Positions 1-7,634 of a DNA stretch of 64,000 bases are shown in pieces (within the stretch, counting starts at the first letter, position 1; each line of letters starts with the position of its first letter). Source of the DNA: Pseudomonadota bacterium. Its GTDB lineage: Bacteria; Pseudomonadota; Alphaproteobacteria; Rhizobiales; Xanthobacteraceae. The DNA lies in NCBI GenBank assembly GCA_018242205.1, contig JAFECJ010000018.1:1-64000 (forward strand), written 5' to 3'. The position numbers and the translations under genes were made by a program. Below the pieces are notes generated by a model. That model worked only from the letters and a program-made list of their open reading frames with translations. It searched no databases and had not been told where the DNA came from.

Positions 1-46
1 GCAGGACGTCGAGCCGGTCTTCGCGGAAGTGCGGAGGTTGATACAT
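1..46 (-). CDS. PaiB-like FMN-binding regulator, 5' end only
   Basis: Only the first 15 codons lie in the window; the gene reads leftward out of it. The N-terminus MYQPPHFREDRLDVL matches the start typical of the FMN-binding negative transcriptional regulator (PaiB) family, whose members begin M-Y-x-P-x-H-F-x-E. The family forms split-barrel flavin-binding dimers; some members repress sporulation or protease genes in bacilli, but the role in alphaproteobacteria is not established. The call rests on a short stretch, so the product is likely rather than certain. Confidence 0.5.
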   Translation of the reverse strand, partial: MYQPPHFREDRLDVL

Positions 47-67
47 GTCATGTCTCCATCCACCGCC

Positions 68-667
68 TTACGACACCCGCTTGAACGCGGCCCAGCCCTT
101 GAGCGCCGCCCAGATGCGCTGCTCGAGCCGGAAGCGATCGATCGGCGCCGACGACTTGATCGAGTGGATGCGGTAGAGCCCGACACCGGTCCATTGGAAG
201 CCGCACTTCTCCAGCACGCGGCGTGACGCCGGGTTGGTCACCCGCGCACCGGCATGCAAGGCGTCGTAGCCGAGATCGGTGAAGGCATAGTCGATGAGCG
301 CGTGCACCGCCTCGGTGGCGTAGCCCTTGCCCCAATGCTCGACGCCGAGCCAGTAGCCGATCTCCGGCGCGCCGTCCTGCTGCGCGATGCTGCAGGCGCC
401 GATCACCGCCTTGTCCCGCAGCGTGATGAGATAGACCTGCTCGCCTCCCGGCTTATTGGCGCCGGCAATGAAATTCTCGGCATCTGTCAATCGATACGGA
501 TGCGGAATACGCGCGGTGTTTTCGGCAATGCGACGGTCGGCTGCGAGCATCGATACCGTTTTAGCGTCCGCGAGACGCGGCGCGCGCATAACAAGCCGCT
601 CGGTCTCGAGGACGGGGATACTCGCTTCGCGGAAGCTCTCGGTGGGTATCTCTTCCAGCAGGGTCAT
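68..667 (-). CDS. GNAT family N-acetyltransferase (RimJ/RimL-like)
   Basis: A 199-residue protein with the N-terminal ETERLVMRAPRLADA segment common to RimJ/RimL-type acetyltransferases and the acetyl-CoA-binding block around residues 108-120 (IGYWLGVEHWGKGYATEA). The family moves an acetyl group from acetyl-CoA to amino groups, often ribosomal protein N-termini or small molecules; the substrate here is unknown. It lies downstream of rpmA on the same strand, about 150 bases away and beyond a terminator-like hairpin, so it is probably transcribed separately. The ATG at 667 starts just before the conserved region and gives the usual family length. Confidence 0.85.
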   Translation of the reverse strand: MTLLEEIPTESFREASIPVLETERLVMRAPRLADAKTVSMLAADRRIAENTARIPHPYRLTDAENFIAGANKPGGEQVYLITLRDKAVIGACSIAQQDGAPEIGYWLGVEHWGKGYATEAVHALIDYAFTDLGYDALHAGARVTNPASRRVLEKCGFQWTGVGLYRIHSIKSSAPIDRFRLEQRIWAALKGWAAFKRVS

Positions 668-717
668 GGCTCAGGCTCCGGTCACGGACCCGGGCCACTC
701 CCGAGTCCAAAAAGCGA

Positions 718-749
718 AGAGGGGGAGCCGGTCACCCGTCTCCCCCTCT
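718..749 (-). terminator. Hairpin after rpmA
   Basis: A 10-bp inverted repeat (AGAGGGGGAG at 718-727 pairing with CTCCCCCTCT at 740-749) lies downstream of rpmA. Read on the minus strand the stem is followed within a few bases by CTTTTT, so it probably ends the rplU-rpmA transcript. The T-run is offset from the stem, so termination strength is uncertain. Confidence 0.5.
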
Positions 750-815
750 CAGAGCCTCGATGAGCCCTGCCGGTTTGACTTGGTGACCGGCAGACCTCGA
801 TATTTGGTCTACCGT

Positions 816-1088
816 TTATTCAGCCGCGGCTTCCATCGTCGGGACAACCGAAATGTACGTGCGGCCTTTAGCTTTGGTAGCGAACTGAACTTTTCCATCG
901 ACGAGTGCGAACAGCGTGTGATCTTTGCCCATGCCTACATTACGGCCGGGATGCCACACGGTGCCGCGCTGACGCGCAATGATGTTGCCGGCGGTCGCGA
1001 GCTGACCACCGGACTTCTTCAGACCAAGACGGCGACCGTCTGAGTCGCGGCCGTTGCGGGATGAACCGCCTGCTTTTTTGTGCGCCAT
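816..1088 (-). CDS. rpmA: 50S ribosomal protein L27
   Basis: A 90-residue basic protein beginning [20 protein letters not shown], the signature N-terminus of bacterial L27, with the internal block [27 protein letters not shown]27 is a large-subunit protein whose N-terminal arm reaches the peptidyl-transferase centre. Length is normal. It follows rplU (L21) on the same strand, the near-universal bacterial order, with a gap of about 140 bases. This is core genome and a useful anchor for taxonomy. Confidence 0.98.
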   Translation of the reverse strand: MAHKKAGGSSRNGRDSDGRRLGLKKSGGQLATAGNIIARQRGTVWHPGRNVGMGKDHTLFALVDGKVQFATKAKGRTYISVVPTMEAAAE

Positions 1089-1229
1089 AGCTAAAAGCTC
1101 TCTCGAATTCCGTTACTTGCTACACCGATTCCTTGTCGGAATCACGTCACTAATTCTTACCTTTCGCCGCGGCGAACCATGTTTCGCCGCATCGTGGCCT
1201 TTTTGCCGCGGCTCAGAGCCGCCGGCTGC

Positions 1230-1664
1230 TTATTCGGCCTTTTTGGCCGGCTTTTTCGCAGCCTTCTTCTTCTCGGCCGGGGCGGCATCGCCTTCAGCCT
1301 TCGGCTTGGCGACGCGCTTCGGCTTTTCCGGCGGCGTCTTCGACGGCTTCTTGCCATCGGTCAGGATTTCGGTGATGCGGATCACCGAGAATTCGTGCCG
1401 GAACCCGCGCTTGCGGCGCGAATTCTTGCGGCGGCGCTTCTTGAATGCGATGACCTTGTCGCCGCGCTCATGGTTGAGCACTACGCCGGCCACGGTCGCA
1501 CCCGACACGGTCGGCACGCCGACCTGCGGATTGTCTCCGCCGACCAGCAAAACTTCACCAAATTCAATCACTTCGCCCGGTTCGCCCGCCTGGCGGTCGA
1601 TCCGGATCACATCTTCGGCCGCGACGCGGTACTGCTTACCGCCGGCTTTGATGACTGCGAACAT
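1230..1664 (-). CDS. rplU: 50S ribosomal protein L21 with Lys/Ala-rich tail
   Basis: Residues 1-103 are a standard L21 domain (MFAVIKAGGKQYRVAAEDVI, then the RRRKNSRRKRGFRHEFSVIRI segment). L21 binds 23S rRNA in the large subunit. A roughly 40-residue C-terminal extension rich in Lys, Ala and Pro follows (PKRVAKPKAEGDAAPAEKKK and beyond); such low-complexity tails are common in alphaproteobacterial L21 and probably contact rRNA non-specifically. The gene precedes rpmA and is probably the first gene of that operon. Confidence 0.97.
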   Translation of the reverse strand: MFAVIKAGGKQYRVAAEDVIRIDRQAGEPGEVIEFGEVLLVGGDNPQVGVPTVSGATVAGVVLNHERGDKVIAFKKRRRKNSRRKRGFRHEFSVIRITEILTDGKKPSKTPPEKPKRVAKPKAEGDAAPAEKKKAAKKPAKKAE

Positions 1665-1897
1665 CGTTTTTTTCCTTCGTGTTCAAATCCGCGTCTCAGC
1701 GCCCGGAGGCCCTGGACCGGCTTCTTGTCAGTCTTGTTTTGCGTTTGAATCCAGGGGCTTAGGCGCCCTGAACAAGTATGCGGACCTAAAAAGGCCCGCA
1801 GACAGGCGGTTTATGCCGGGAAAATGCGGCAAATGTCAAGGAAACAAAGAGATTTCGGCGCTCGGCGGGCCGTTCCGACCGGCGCGTGCTTAACCCG

Positions 1898-2632
1898 TCA
1901 GGACACCGGGACCGGCGCCGGCGCGCCGTTATCGGCCTCGCTATTATGGGCCAGGCGATATCCGACGCCCAGTTCTGTGATCAGGATCTTCGGCGAGTCC
2001 GGGGTCGGCTCGATCTTCTGGCGCAGCTTGCGAACGAAGATGCGCAGGTAGTGCGTGTCCTGCATGTGGATCGAGCCCCAGACCTCCTTGAGCAGGTGCT
2101 GGTGGGTGACGACGTTGCCGGCGTGCTGGGCGAGCACCTGCAACAGCCGGTACTCCTTCGGCGTCAGCGTCAGGCGCTGGCCGTTGAGCATGACCGCCCG
2201 GGCCGCGAGATCGATGGTCAGCGGCCCGACCTTGACGGATGGCTCGCCGGAAGCGGCGCGCGACTGGCGGCGCAGCGCGACACGCACGCGGGCCATCAGT
2301 TCGGCGATGCCGAAAGGTTTCACCACATAGTCGTCGGCGCCGATTTCGAGCAGCCGCACCTTCTGCGCTTCGGTGGAGCGCACCGACAGGACGATGATCG
2401 GCACCGTCGACCAGGAGCGGATGCGCTCGACGACCTCGGAGCCGTCCATGTCGGGCAGGCCGAGATCGACGATCACGATATCGATCGGCCGCAAGGTCGC
2501 GGCGCGGATCGCCTCGGCGCCAGTGCCGGCCTCGTGCACGACGAAGCCGTTGAGTTCGAAACCGGTACGCAGGAAGCGCCGGATCTGGATTTCGTCGTCG
2601 ACGATCAGGACAATCGGGGAGGGCTCACTCAT
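1898..2632 (-). CDS. kdpE: KdpE-like response regulator (OmpR/PhoB family)
   Basis: The protein from the ATG at 2632 has an N-terminal receiver domain (VLIVDDEIQIRRFL, phospho-acceptor Asp in VIVDLGLPDMDG, signalling Lys in DDYVVKPFG) and a C-terminal winged-helix DNA-binding domain ending in LITELGVGYRLA. KdpE regulates the high-affinity K+ pump KdpFABC in most bacteria. The open frame runs further upstream, but those residues overlap the kinase gene and look like no family member. The start overlaps the end of the kinase frame by 8 bases, showing translational coupling. No kdpFABC genes are in the window, so the target is not shown. Confidence 0.85.
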   Translation of the reverse strand: MSEPSPIVLIVDDEIQIRRFLRTGFELNGFVVHEAGTGAEAIRAATLRPIDIVIVDLGLPDMDGSEVVERIRSWSTVPIIVLSVRSTEAQKVRLLEIGADDYVVKPFGIAELMARVRVALRRQSRAASGEPSVKVGPLTIDLAARAVMLNGQRLTLTPKEYRLLQVLAQHAGNVVTHQHLLKEVWGSIHMQDTHYLRIFVRKLRQKIEPTPDSPKILITELGVGYRLAHNSEADNGAPAPVPVS

Positions 2633-4223
2633 CGGTATCGCTTTCCATGGGGTGAACGGCGGCTTGCGCCACCGGTAGTTCGACCGCCATCGTCGTGCCC
2701 TTGCCGGGGCCGTCGCTGACGGCATTCATCTGGCCGCCATTGGCGGCGATAAAGGACTTGGCGATCCAGAGACCGAGACCGGAGCCGCTGGTCGCCGCAG
2801 CGACGCGCTCGCCGCGCGCGAAGCGATCCCAGATCTGAATTTGTTCGGTGGCGGTGAGGCCTGCGCCCTGATCGCTGACGCTCAGGATCATGCGGCTGTC
2901 ACGGGCGCGCGCGGCGATCGTGATGGTCGTGCCGGCCGGCGAATATTTGCCGGCATTGTCGAAGATCTGCACCAGCGCCTGCTTCACCAGCACCGGATCG
3001 ACGTGCACCAGAGGCAGATCGTCCGGCATGTTGAGCACGAGCTTGTGGCCGGCGAGCCGCTTGCGACAACGCTCCAGCGCGCTGTCGAGAATGTCGCGCG
3101 GATCGGCCCATTCCAGGCTGGGTTTGACGCCGTTCGAGGAAATGCGCGTGGAGTCGATTAGATTCTGGATGTCGTCGTTAAGACGTTCGGCTTCGGTGCG
3201 GACGTCCGAAACCAGGGCCTGCAGCTTCGGTTCTCCGGCGAGCGCCGGCGCGCCGCTGAGTACCGTGGCGGCGCCGAGAATGGAGGCGAGCGGCGTGCGC
3301 AGCTCGTGGCTCACCGAACCGATCAGTGCTTCACGCAACTGATCGGTCTGCGAACGCATCCGCGCTTCGGTGATGGCTTGCGCGATGCCGAGGCGTTCCA
3401 GGGTCGCGGTCGCGTCGGCGAGGACATTATCGACCCGTACCCGCATATCGTCGATGTTGTTGATGGACGGTTGACCAAGATTGATGGCGACCACGCCGAA
3501 CTCCGGGCTCTTCGGCGACACCTGCCGCACCAGCCAGATATCGCCGTTGGTCGCCGTGACGCTGGTGACGCCCACCCGGCCGTCCTTCGCCGCGCCGGCC
3601 TGGTCGAACGCGGCGATTTGCGCGAACACGTGCTGGGGAAGCGCGGCGCCCGACCGCTGCGCGGCTGCCGCGGCATCGCGCGCATTGGCGAACAGGACCA
3701 CCTGGCGCTGAATGGCCGCGGAGAGGTGATCTTCGATCGCGGACTGAATATCGGACACATCGAAAGCGACGGCGAGCCGGCGCGAGAAGGCGTAGAGATC
3801 GCGCATGTCGATCTCACGCCGGCGTGCGATCTCCAATTGCCCCTTGAGGCGGGCCGCCAACTGGCTCACCAGGATGGCGACGAAAACGAACAGGATGAGG
3901 TTGATGAATTCCTGCGGGTCGCGGATGCGGAAGCTGTAGAGCGGCTGGAAAAAGAAGAAGGCCGAACACAGCACTCCGGCGGCGGCGGCATAGAGCGACG
4001 AGATGATGCCCCAGCGCGTGGCGGCGATGATCACGGGAATGAGGTAGAGCACCGAGCCGCGCGTCAGCCCGGTGGTCCAGACGACGCCGAAAATGACCAG
4101 CGAAACGATAACGACCAGGATTGTCGTCAGCAATAGCGGACGGAGTTCCTTGCGCAGGCCGGCAAATCGGGAACTGGCTGGCATAGGCTGGGTGTCTGGT
4201 GCCGAATTCTTAAGGCCGCCCAT
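2625..4223 (-). CDS. KdpD-like sensor histidine kinase lacking the KdpD/Usp N-terminus
   Basis: A membrane histidine kinase. It starts with four hydrophobic segments of a DUF4118-type region (LLLTTILVVIVSLVIFGVVW onward), a GAF-like stretch, then HisKA with the phospho-acceptor His in SVSHELRTPLASI and an HATPase with N-box FDNAGKYS and G-boxes DQGAGL and GSGLGLW. Full-length KdpD is about 900 residues with a KdpD and a Usp domain before the membrane part; both are missing here. The open frame extends into the tRNA-Ser gene, so the true start is downstream: ATG 4223 is used, ATG 4184 is also possible. Neither has a clear ribosome-binding site. Coupled to the downstream regulator. Confidence 0.82.
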   Translation of the reverse strand: MGGLKNSAPDTQPMPASSRFAGLRKELRPLLLTTILVVIVSLVIFGVVWTTGLTRGSVLYLIPVIIAATRWGIISSLYAAAAGVLCSAFFFFQPLYSFRIRDPQEFINLILFVFVAILVSQLAARLKGQLEIARRREIDMRDLYAFSRRLAVAFDVSDIQSAIEDHLSAAIQRQVVLFANARDAAAAAQRSGAALPQHVFAQIAAFDQAGAAKDGRVGVTSVTATNGDIWLVRQVSPKSPEFGVVAINLGQPSINNIDDMRVRVDNVLADATATLERLGIAQAITEARMRSQTDQLREALIGSVSHELRTPLASILGAATVLSGAPALAGEPKLQALVSDVRTEAERLNDDIQNLIDSTRISSNGVKPSLEWADPRDILDSALERCRKRLAGHKLVLNMPDDLPLVHVDPVLVKQALVQIFDNAGKYSPAGTTITIAARARDSRMILSVSDQGAGLTATEQIQIWDRFARGERVAAATSGSGLGLWIAKSFIAANGGQMNAVSDGPGKGTTMAVELPVAQAAVHPMESDTDE

Positions 4224-4311
4224 ATATACGCTTCGCGGCCCTTGTTTGTCTCGCTTCTGTTGGTTAGATAGCGCCGTCCAATTGGGGCCTTTTGAGGCCC
4301 GAGCGGGCTCC

Positions 4312-4401
4312 GGAGAGGTGGCTGAGCGGTTGAAAGCACCGCACTCGAAATGCGGCATACGGGCAACCGTATCGGGGGTTCGAATCCCTCCCTCTCCGCC
4401 A
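4312..4401 (+). tRNA. tRNA-Ser (anticodon CGA)
   Basis: A 90-base class II tRNA. The acceptor stem GGAGAGG pairs with CCTCTCC; the D-arm is GGCTGAGCGGTTGAAAGC; the anticodon loop CTCGAAA gives anticodon CGA; a long variable arm (catacgggcaaccgtatc) marks a serine tRNA; the T-arm is GGGGGTTCGAATCCCTC; and CCA is encoded at 4399-4401. Its last bases form the left half of the 20-bp direct repeat bounding the island, so it is the attB/attL target and stays intact after integration. Confidence 0.97.
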
Positions 4402-4402
4402 A
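4383..4402 (+). repeat. attL: left 20-bp direct repeat
   Basis: AATCCCTCCCTCTCCGCCAA covers the 3' T-stem, acceptor strand and CCA of tRNA-Ser and matches 54909-54928 without a mismatch. The flanking bases differ (G before, G after on the left; A before, A after on the right), so 20 bp is the exact repeat. Confidence 0.92.
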
Positions 4403-4464
4403 GCCTTCTTTAAGCCATTGATTTAGAAGTCTCTTCAATTTTTCAGGGACTTAGCGCCGCCCGA

Positions 4465-4487
4465 GTGGTACACACGGGTGGTACACA
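4465..4487 (+). repeat. Tandem GTGGTACACA repeats before the integrase
   Basis: GTGGTACACA occurs at 4465-4474 and again inside GGTGGTACACA at 4477-4487, 13 bases apart, immediately before the integrase start. GGTGGTACACA recurs in the same orientation near the right end at 54839-54849. Position and repetition suggest arm-type integrase or regulator sites; the function is inferred. Confidence 0.5.
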
Positions 4488-6037
4488 TGGCTTTGGCAAT
4501 GACACGTCCTTGGAAGCATCCCAAGACAGGCATGTACTGGCTGCGCAAGCGGGTCCCGGACGATCTGCGGACCCAGCTCGGGAAGCGCGAGGAGAAGCGC
4601 AGTCTCGAAACCCGGGATCCCGCAGAAGCCAAGCAACGGCTAGCTGCGGTCCTTGTGGAACTAGATAAACGATGGGCGAACCTCCGCGCGGGTCCCCGGG
4701 TCCTCACCGAGCGAGAAGCGCATGAAATCGCCGTGCGCATTCACGACGCCCACCTTGCTAGGTACCTTGAAAACCCATCCCAGCATAGCGGTCACGAATG
4801 GGATGCGACCCTCGGCGATCTGCTGTGGGAGGCGCGCGCGCCGTCAATACCGGGTGCTGGTTCGACCGAGGCCGACAAGAAGGCATATTTTTTTGTCGAT
4901 GCAACAGATGCGAAGCGCGCCGCGATGCGCGCTTACTGCGAGAGCCGGGCGGACGAGATCATTGCATCCGACGGCTTAGTCGTTGATGTTAATAGTCGTT
5001 TCACTCTCATGCGGACTGTCGCCGCGGCGATGCAGCGGGCAAGCCGAACCCTCCAGCGCTATGCGAATGGGTCGTATATTGGCGCTCCAGTCGACGGCGC
5101 TGTGAATGCGATTGACGTCCAGCATTCCCCTCAGCAGCGGAGGGTAACGTTCAAAGAACTGCTTGAGGGCTGGGCCAAAGAGAACAAGCCGGCAGAGAAG
5201 ACAATTTACAGCTGGACGAAGGTCTTTGGCCAGTTTGCAAAATTTCTCGGTCACGACGAAGCCCAGCGCGTGACGGCCGACGATGTCGTTCGATGGAAAG
5301 CCGCCCTTATCGAAAGTGGTCTTAAGGCAAAAAGTATCCGGGATAGCCGCCTGGCTCCCATCCGGGCTGTGTTCGGGTGGGGCGTCGATAATCGACGTCT
5401 CACAAAGAACGTGGCAGAGCGGATCACAATCGATGTGAAGGCTAAGCCCTCAGAACGCCGACGTGGCTACACTGACGAAGAGGCTATTCTATTGTTGCGA
5501 GCTGCCCGCACTCAGAAGGTGGGCTTTCGTCGGTGGGTACCTTGGCTTTGTGCTTACACTGGCGCTCGCGTCTCCGAGATCTGCCAATTGCGTGCTGAGG
5601 ATGTGCGCGAGGTCGAGGGGATCTGGTGCCTTGCCTTCACGGCGGAAGCTGGCTCGCTAAAGAACATCAGCTCCGAGCGTCTCGTACCGCTCCATTCAGC
5701 TATTCTGGATGAAGGAATTCTTGATTTTGTCCGCAAGCGGAAAGCTGGGCCGCTCTTCCCGGACCTGTCGCCCGATCGATTTGGCAGCCGAGGTGGCAAT
5801 GGAACGAAAGTCCTGGGGCGATGGGTGCGAGATCTTGGGATTACTGATAGCCGGATTTCGCCGAATCATTCCTGGCGACACCGCCTTAAGACGGCTGCTC
5901 GTCGTCACGGATTAGCGACCGATATTGTGGACGCGATTGTTGGGCACCAGCGAAGGACGGTGGCCGATAGCTATGGTGAGTTTCCTATCAGCGCACTTCA
6001 GCGCGAATTGGAAAAGGTGCCCAAGCTCAATCTTTGA
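4487..6037 (+). CDS. int: Tyrosine recombinase/integrase (DUF6538 N-terminus)
   Basis: The N-terminal segment (GMYWLRKRVPDDLRTQLGKREEKRSLETRDPAEAKQ) is the AP2/DUF6538-type arm-binding region of island integrases. A SAM-like core-binding region and the catalytic domain follow, with the first Arg in TGARVSEICQL, the H-x-x-R box in NHSWRHR, GHQ, and the tyrosine in SYGEF near the end. It cuts and rejoins DNA at the tRNA-Ser repeat. A GTG at 4478 lies in frame, but ATG 4487 (MALAMTRPW) or 4499 fits family N-termini better. All catalytic residues seem present, so it may be active. Confidence 0.93.
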   Translation: MALAMTRPWKHPKTGMYWLRKRVPDDLRTQLGKREEKRSLETRDPAEAKQRLAAVLVELDKRWANLRAGPRVLTEREAHEIAVRIHDAHLARYLENPSQHSGHEWDATLGDLLWEARAPSIPGAGSTEADKKAYFFVDATDAKRAAMRAYCESRADEIIASDGLVVDVNSRFTLMRTVAAAMQRASRTLQRYANGSYIGAPVDGAVNAIDVQHSPQQRRVTFKELLEGWAKENKPAEKTIYSWTKVFGQFAKFLGHDEAQRVTADDVVRWKAALIESGLKAKSIRDSRLAPIRAVFGWGVDNRRLTKNVAERITIDVKAKPSERRRGYTDEEAILLLRAARTQKVGFRRWVPWLCAYTGARVSEICQLRAEDVREVEGIWCLAFTAEAGSLKNISSERLVPLHSAILDEGILDFVRKRKAGPLFPDLSPDRFGSRGGNGTKVLGRWVRDLGITDSRISPNHSWRHRLKTAARRHGLATDIVDAIVGHQRRTVADSYGEFPISALQRELEKVPKLNL

Positions 6038-6134
6038 AATGGTCTATACTTCGCAAATACTTTTGATCATGTGCAAAAATGCTACTTTGTTCATCAGTGT
6101 GAAATGGCTGCTCTTTTCGCGCAATCATAAGCAT

Positions 6135-7634
6135 TCACATATGAAAGCGATAGGAAGGGTTAGGTGCTTGGTTTTCCGACAATTCGCTCATTAGCTGTCC
6201 CACTCGCTTGGCGAAAGACAGAGTGATCGGATAGCGTGACATTCCTTCGGTGCTATTCCAATTCATTTTCGTCAGAGCGAGAATTTCTGACGCGCGCTGG
6301 CGAATATCTGTCTCTCCCGATGCGCCAATCTCAATTGGTGCAGGAATATGTGGACCGGGGTACTCGTTCCACCACGGCACGAACCCACTCGTAAACAAAT
6401 ACGTTTCACTGCCGACCTTACACAGCGTTCCGCGCCACGGCTCTTGCATGCCTTTACGAATGAGACGAAATGGCGTGCTTCTCATCCAAATCAAATCACA
6501 TGTTGGAACGCGGTCATGTGTGGCGATCCGGAAGCCCCGCTCTTCCTCGGCGTGATACATCGTCGTCTTGTGGATAACGACGCGCGCTGGAACCATGCCT
6601 GATTGCGCCTCGTACTGATCGAGCACGCTGCGTAGCAACTCAGTGGCTTGCGCTTCGTTCAAGTATGGTTGCTTATCGTGTCGCTGATTGTGGTCAATGG
6701 TGGCCCCTTTAAGGGTGAACGGCTCAACATCCGTCGAAAACGCTTGAGCGACACTCGCGTATACCAAGCTACCAGTGCGCCTCTTTAGGTGGTGGAACGA
6801 GATGCCGACAAAACAAGTGTTCTCCGGCAAGTCAGCCGGACGCCAAGGAAGGCCGCCAGCCTTGTAGTAAAGTGCGCTGCTGATGTTCCAGGCCCGCGTC
6901 GCAAGACTCTGCCCTTTATCATGAGGTCTATCGACTGTCTCTCGCCGAAGAATTTGAATCGGAACCGCGTTGACATGCTGTTGTGCGCGAGCTTTCAGAG
7001 CGCGATAAAATGTCCGAAACAGTAAATCGTCCGCTTGCATACGCAACTCTTCGGCGGCCTTTAGTTCCTCCGGCGTCGGCGTAAAGAGGTTCATTTGTTG
7101 GCTCTCTTCTTCGGCCCGTAGTTGTTCTAGGGCGCGGCGCTCTGCTGCCGTTAGTCCCGGGTTTTCTACGCGCAAGTCGGCTGCCTCGTCTGATAGACAA
7201 ACAACTATGCAGTCCGGTCGGTTGTCACCGAGTAATCCTTTGATGCGATTGTCAAACAAATCAAGAAGGTCCTCAAACCCTTCTTTGGATTCGAGACCCT
7301 TGGCGCGCGCCAATTGCAAACGCTGTTCGTCCACGCGCCGAACAAACGTATCATCGACCGAGAATTGAATGCCCAACGCCGACGGTGCGCCGGGCCACTC
7401 GCGGTAACGCGCGGAATTGCCTTCATTCGCTGGCAAGAAACCGTTGAGCTTAAGTAGCCACGGCTTGGCCGCGTCAACATCGGGCGCGGTGCCGACCAAC
7501 GCCAAACGAACGTTGGTCAGGCGGCCAGCATCCGCTGGCCCAGCTTTAGCTAGAAGCCGCCGGGGCTCTAAGCCGGTTTTACCCTGGCCGAAGGCCAGCT
7601 TGGGTTCAGGCAGGCATTCGATTTGAATCTTCAT
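6135..7634 (-). CDS. ago: Short prokaryotic Argonaute (MID-PIWI), catalytically inactive
   Basis: A 499-residue protein of the short pAgo type, with no PAZ or N domain. The MID part includes RAWNISSALYYKAGGLPWR (residues 247-265), a hallmark of this group. PIWI follows, but the first catalytic Asp is Ser279 (FVGISFHH) and the third acidic position reads VVIHKTTMY (353-360), so it should bind guide and target without cutting. Short pAgos use guide RNA to detect invader DNA and switch on a partner effector. The start overlaps the end of the SIR2-APAZ gene by 29 bases, so the two are co-translated. The gene arrangement is that of SPARSA systems with separate chains. Confidence 0.92.
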   Translation of the reverse strand: MKIQIECLPEPKLAFGQGKTGLEPRRLLAKAGPADAGRLTNVRLALVGTAPDVDAAKPWLLKLNGFLPANEGNSARYREWPGAPSALGIQFSVDDTFVRRVDEQRLQLARAKGLESKEGFEDLLDLFDNRIKGLLGDNRPDCIVVCLSDEAADLRVENPGLTAAERRALEQLRAEEESQQMNLFTPTPEELKAAEELRMQADDLLFRTFYRALKARAQQHVNAVPIQILRRETVDRPHDKGQSLATRAWNISSALYYKAGGLPWRPADLPENTCFVGISFHHLKRRTGSLVYASVAQAFSTDVEPFTLKGATIDHNQRHDKQPYLNEAQATELLRSVLDQYEAQSGMVPARVVIHKTTMYHAEEERGFRIATHDRVPTCDLIWMRSTPFRLIRKGMQEPWRGTLCKVGSETYLFTSGFVPWWNEYPGPHIPAPIEIGASGETDIRQRASEILALTKMNWNSTEGMSRYPITLSFAKRVGQLMSELSENQAPNPSYRFHM

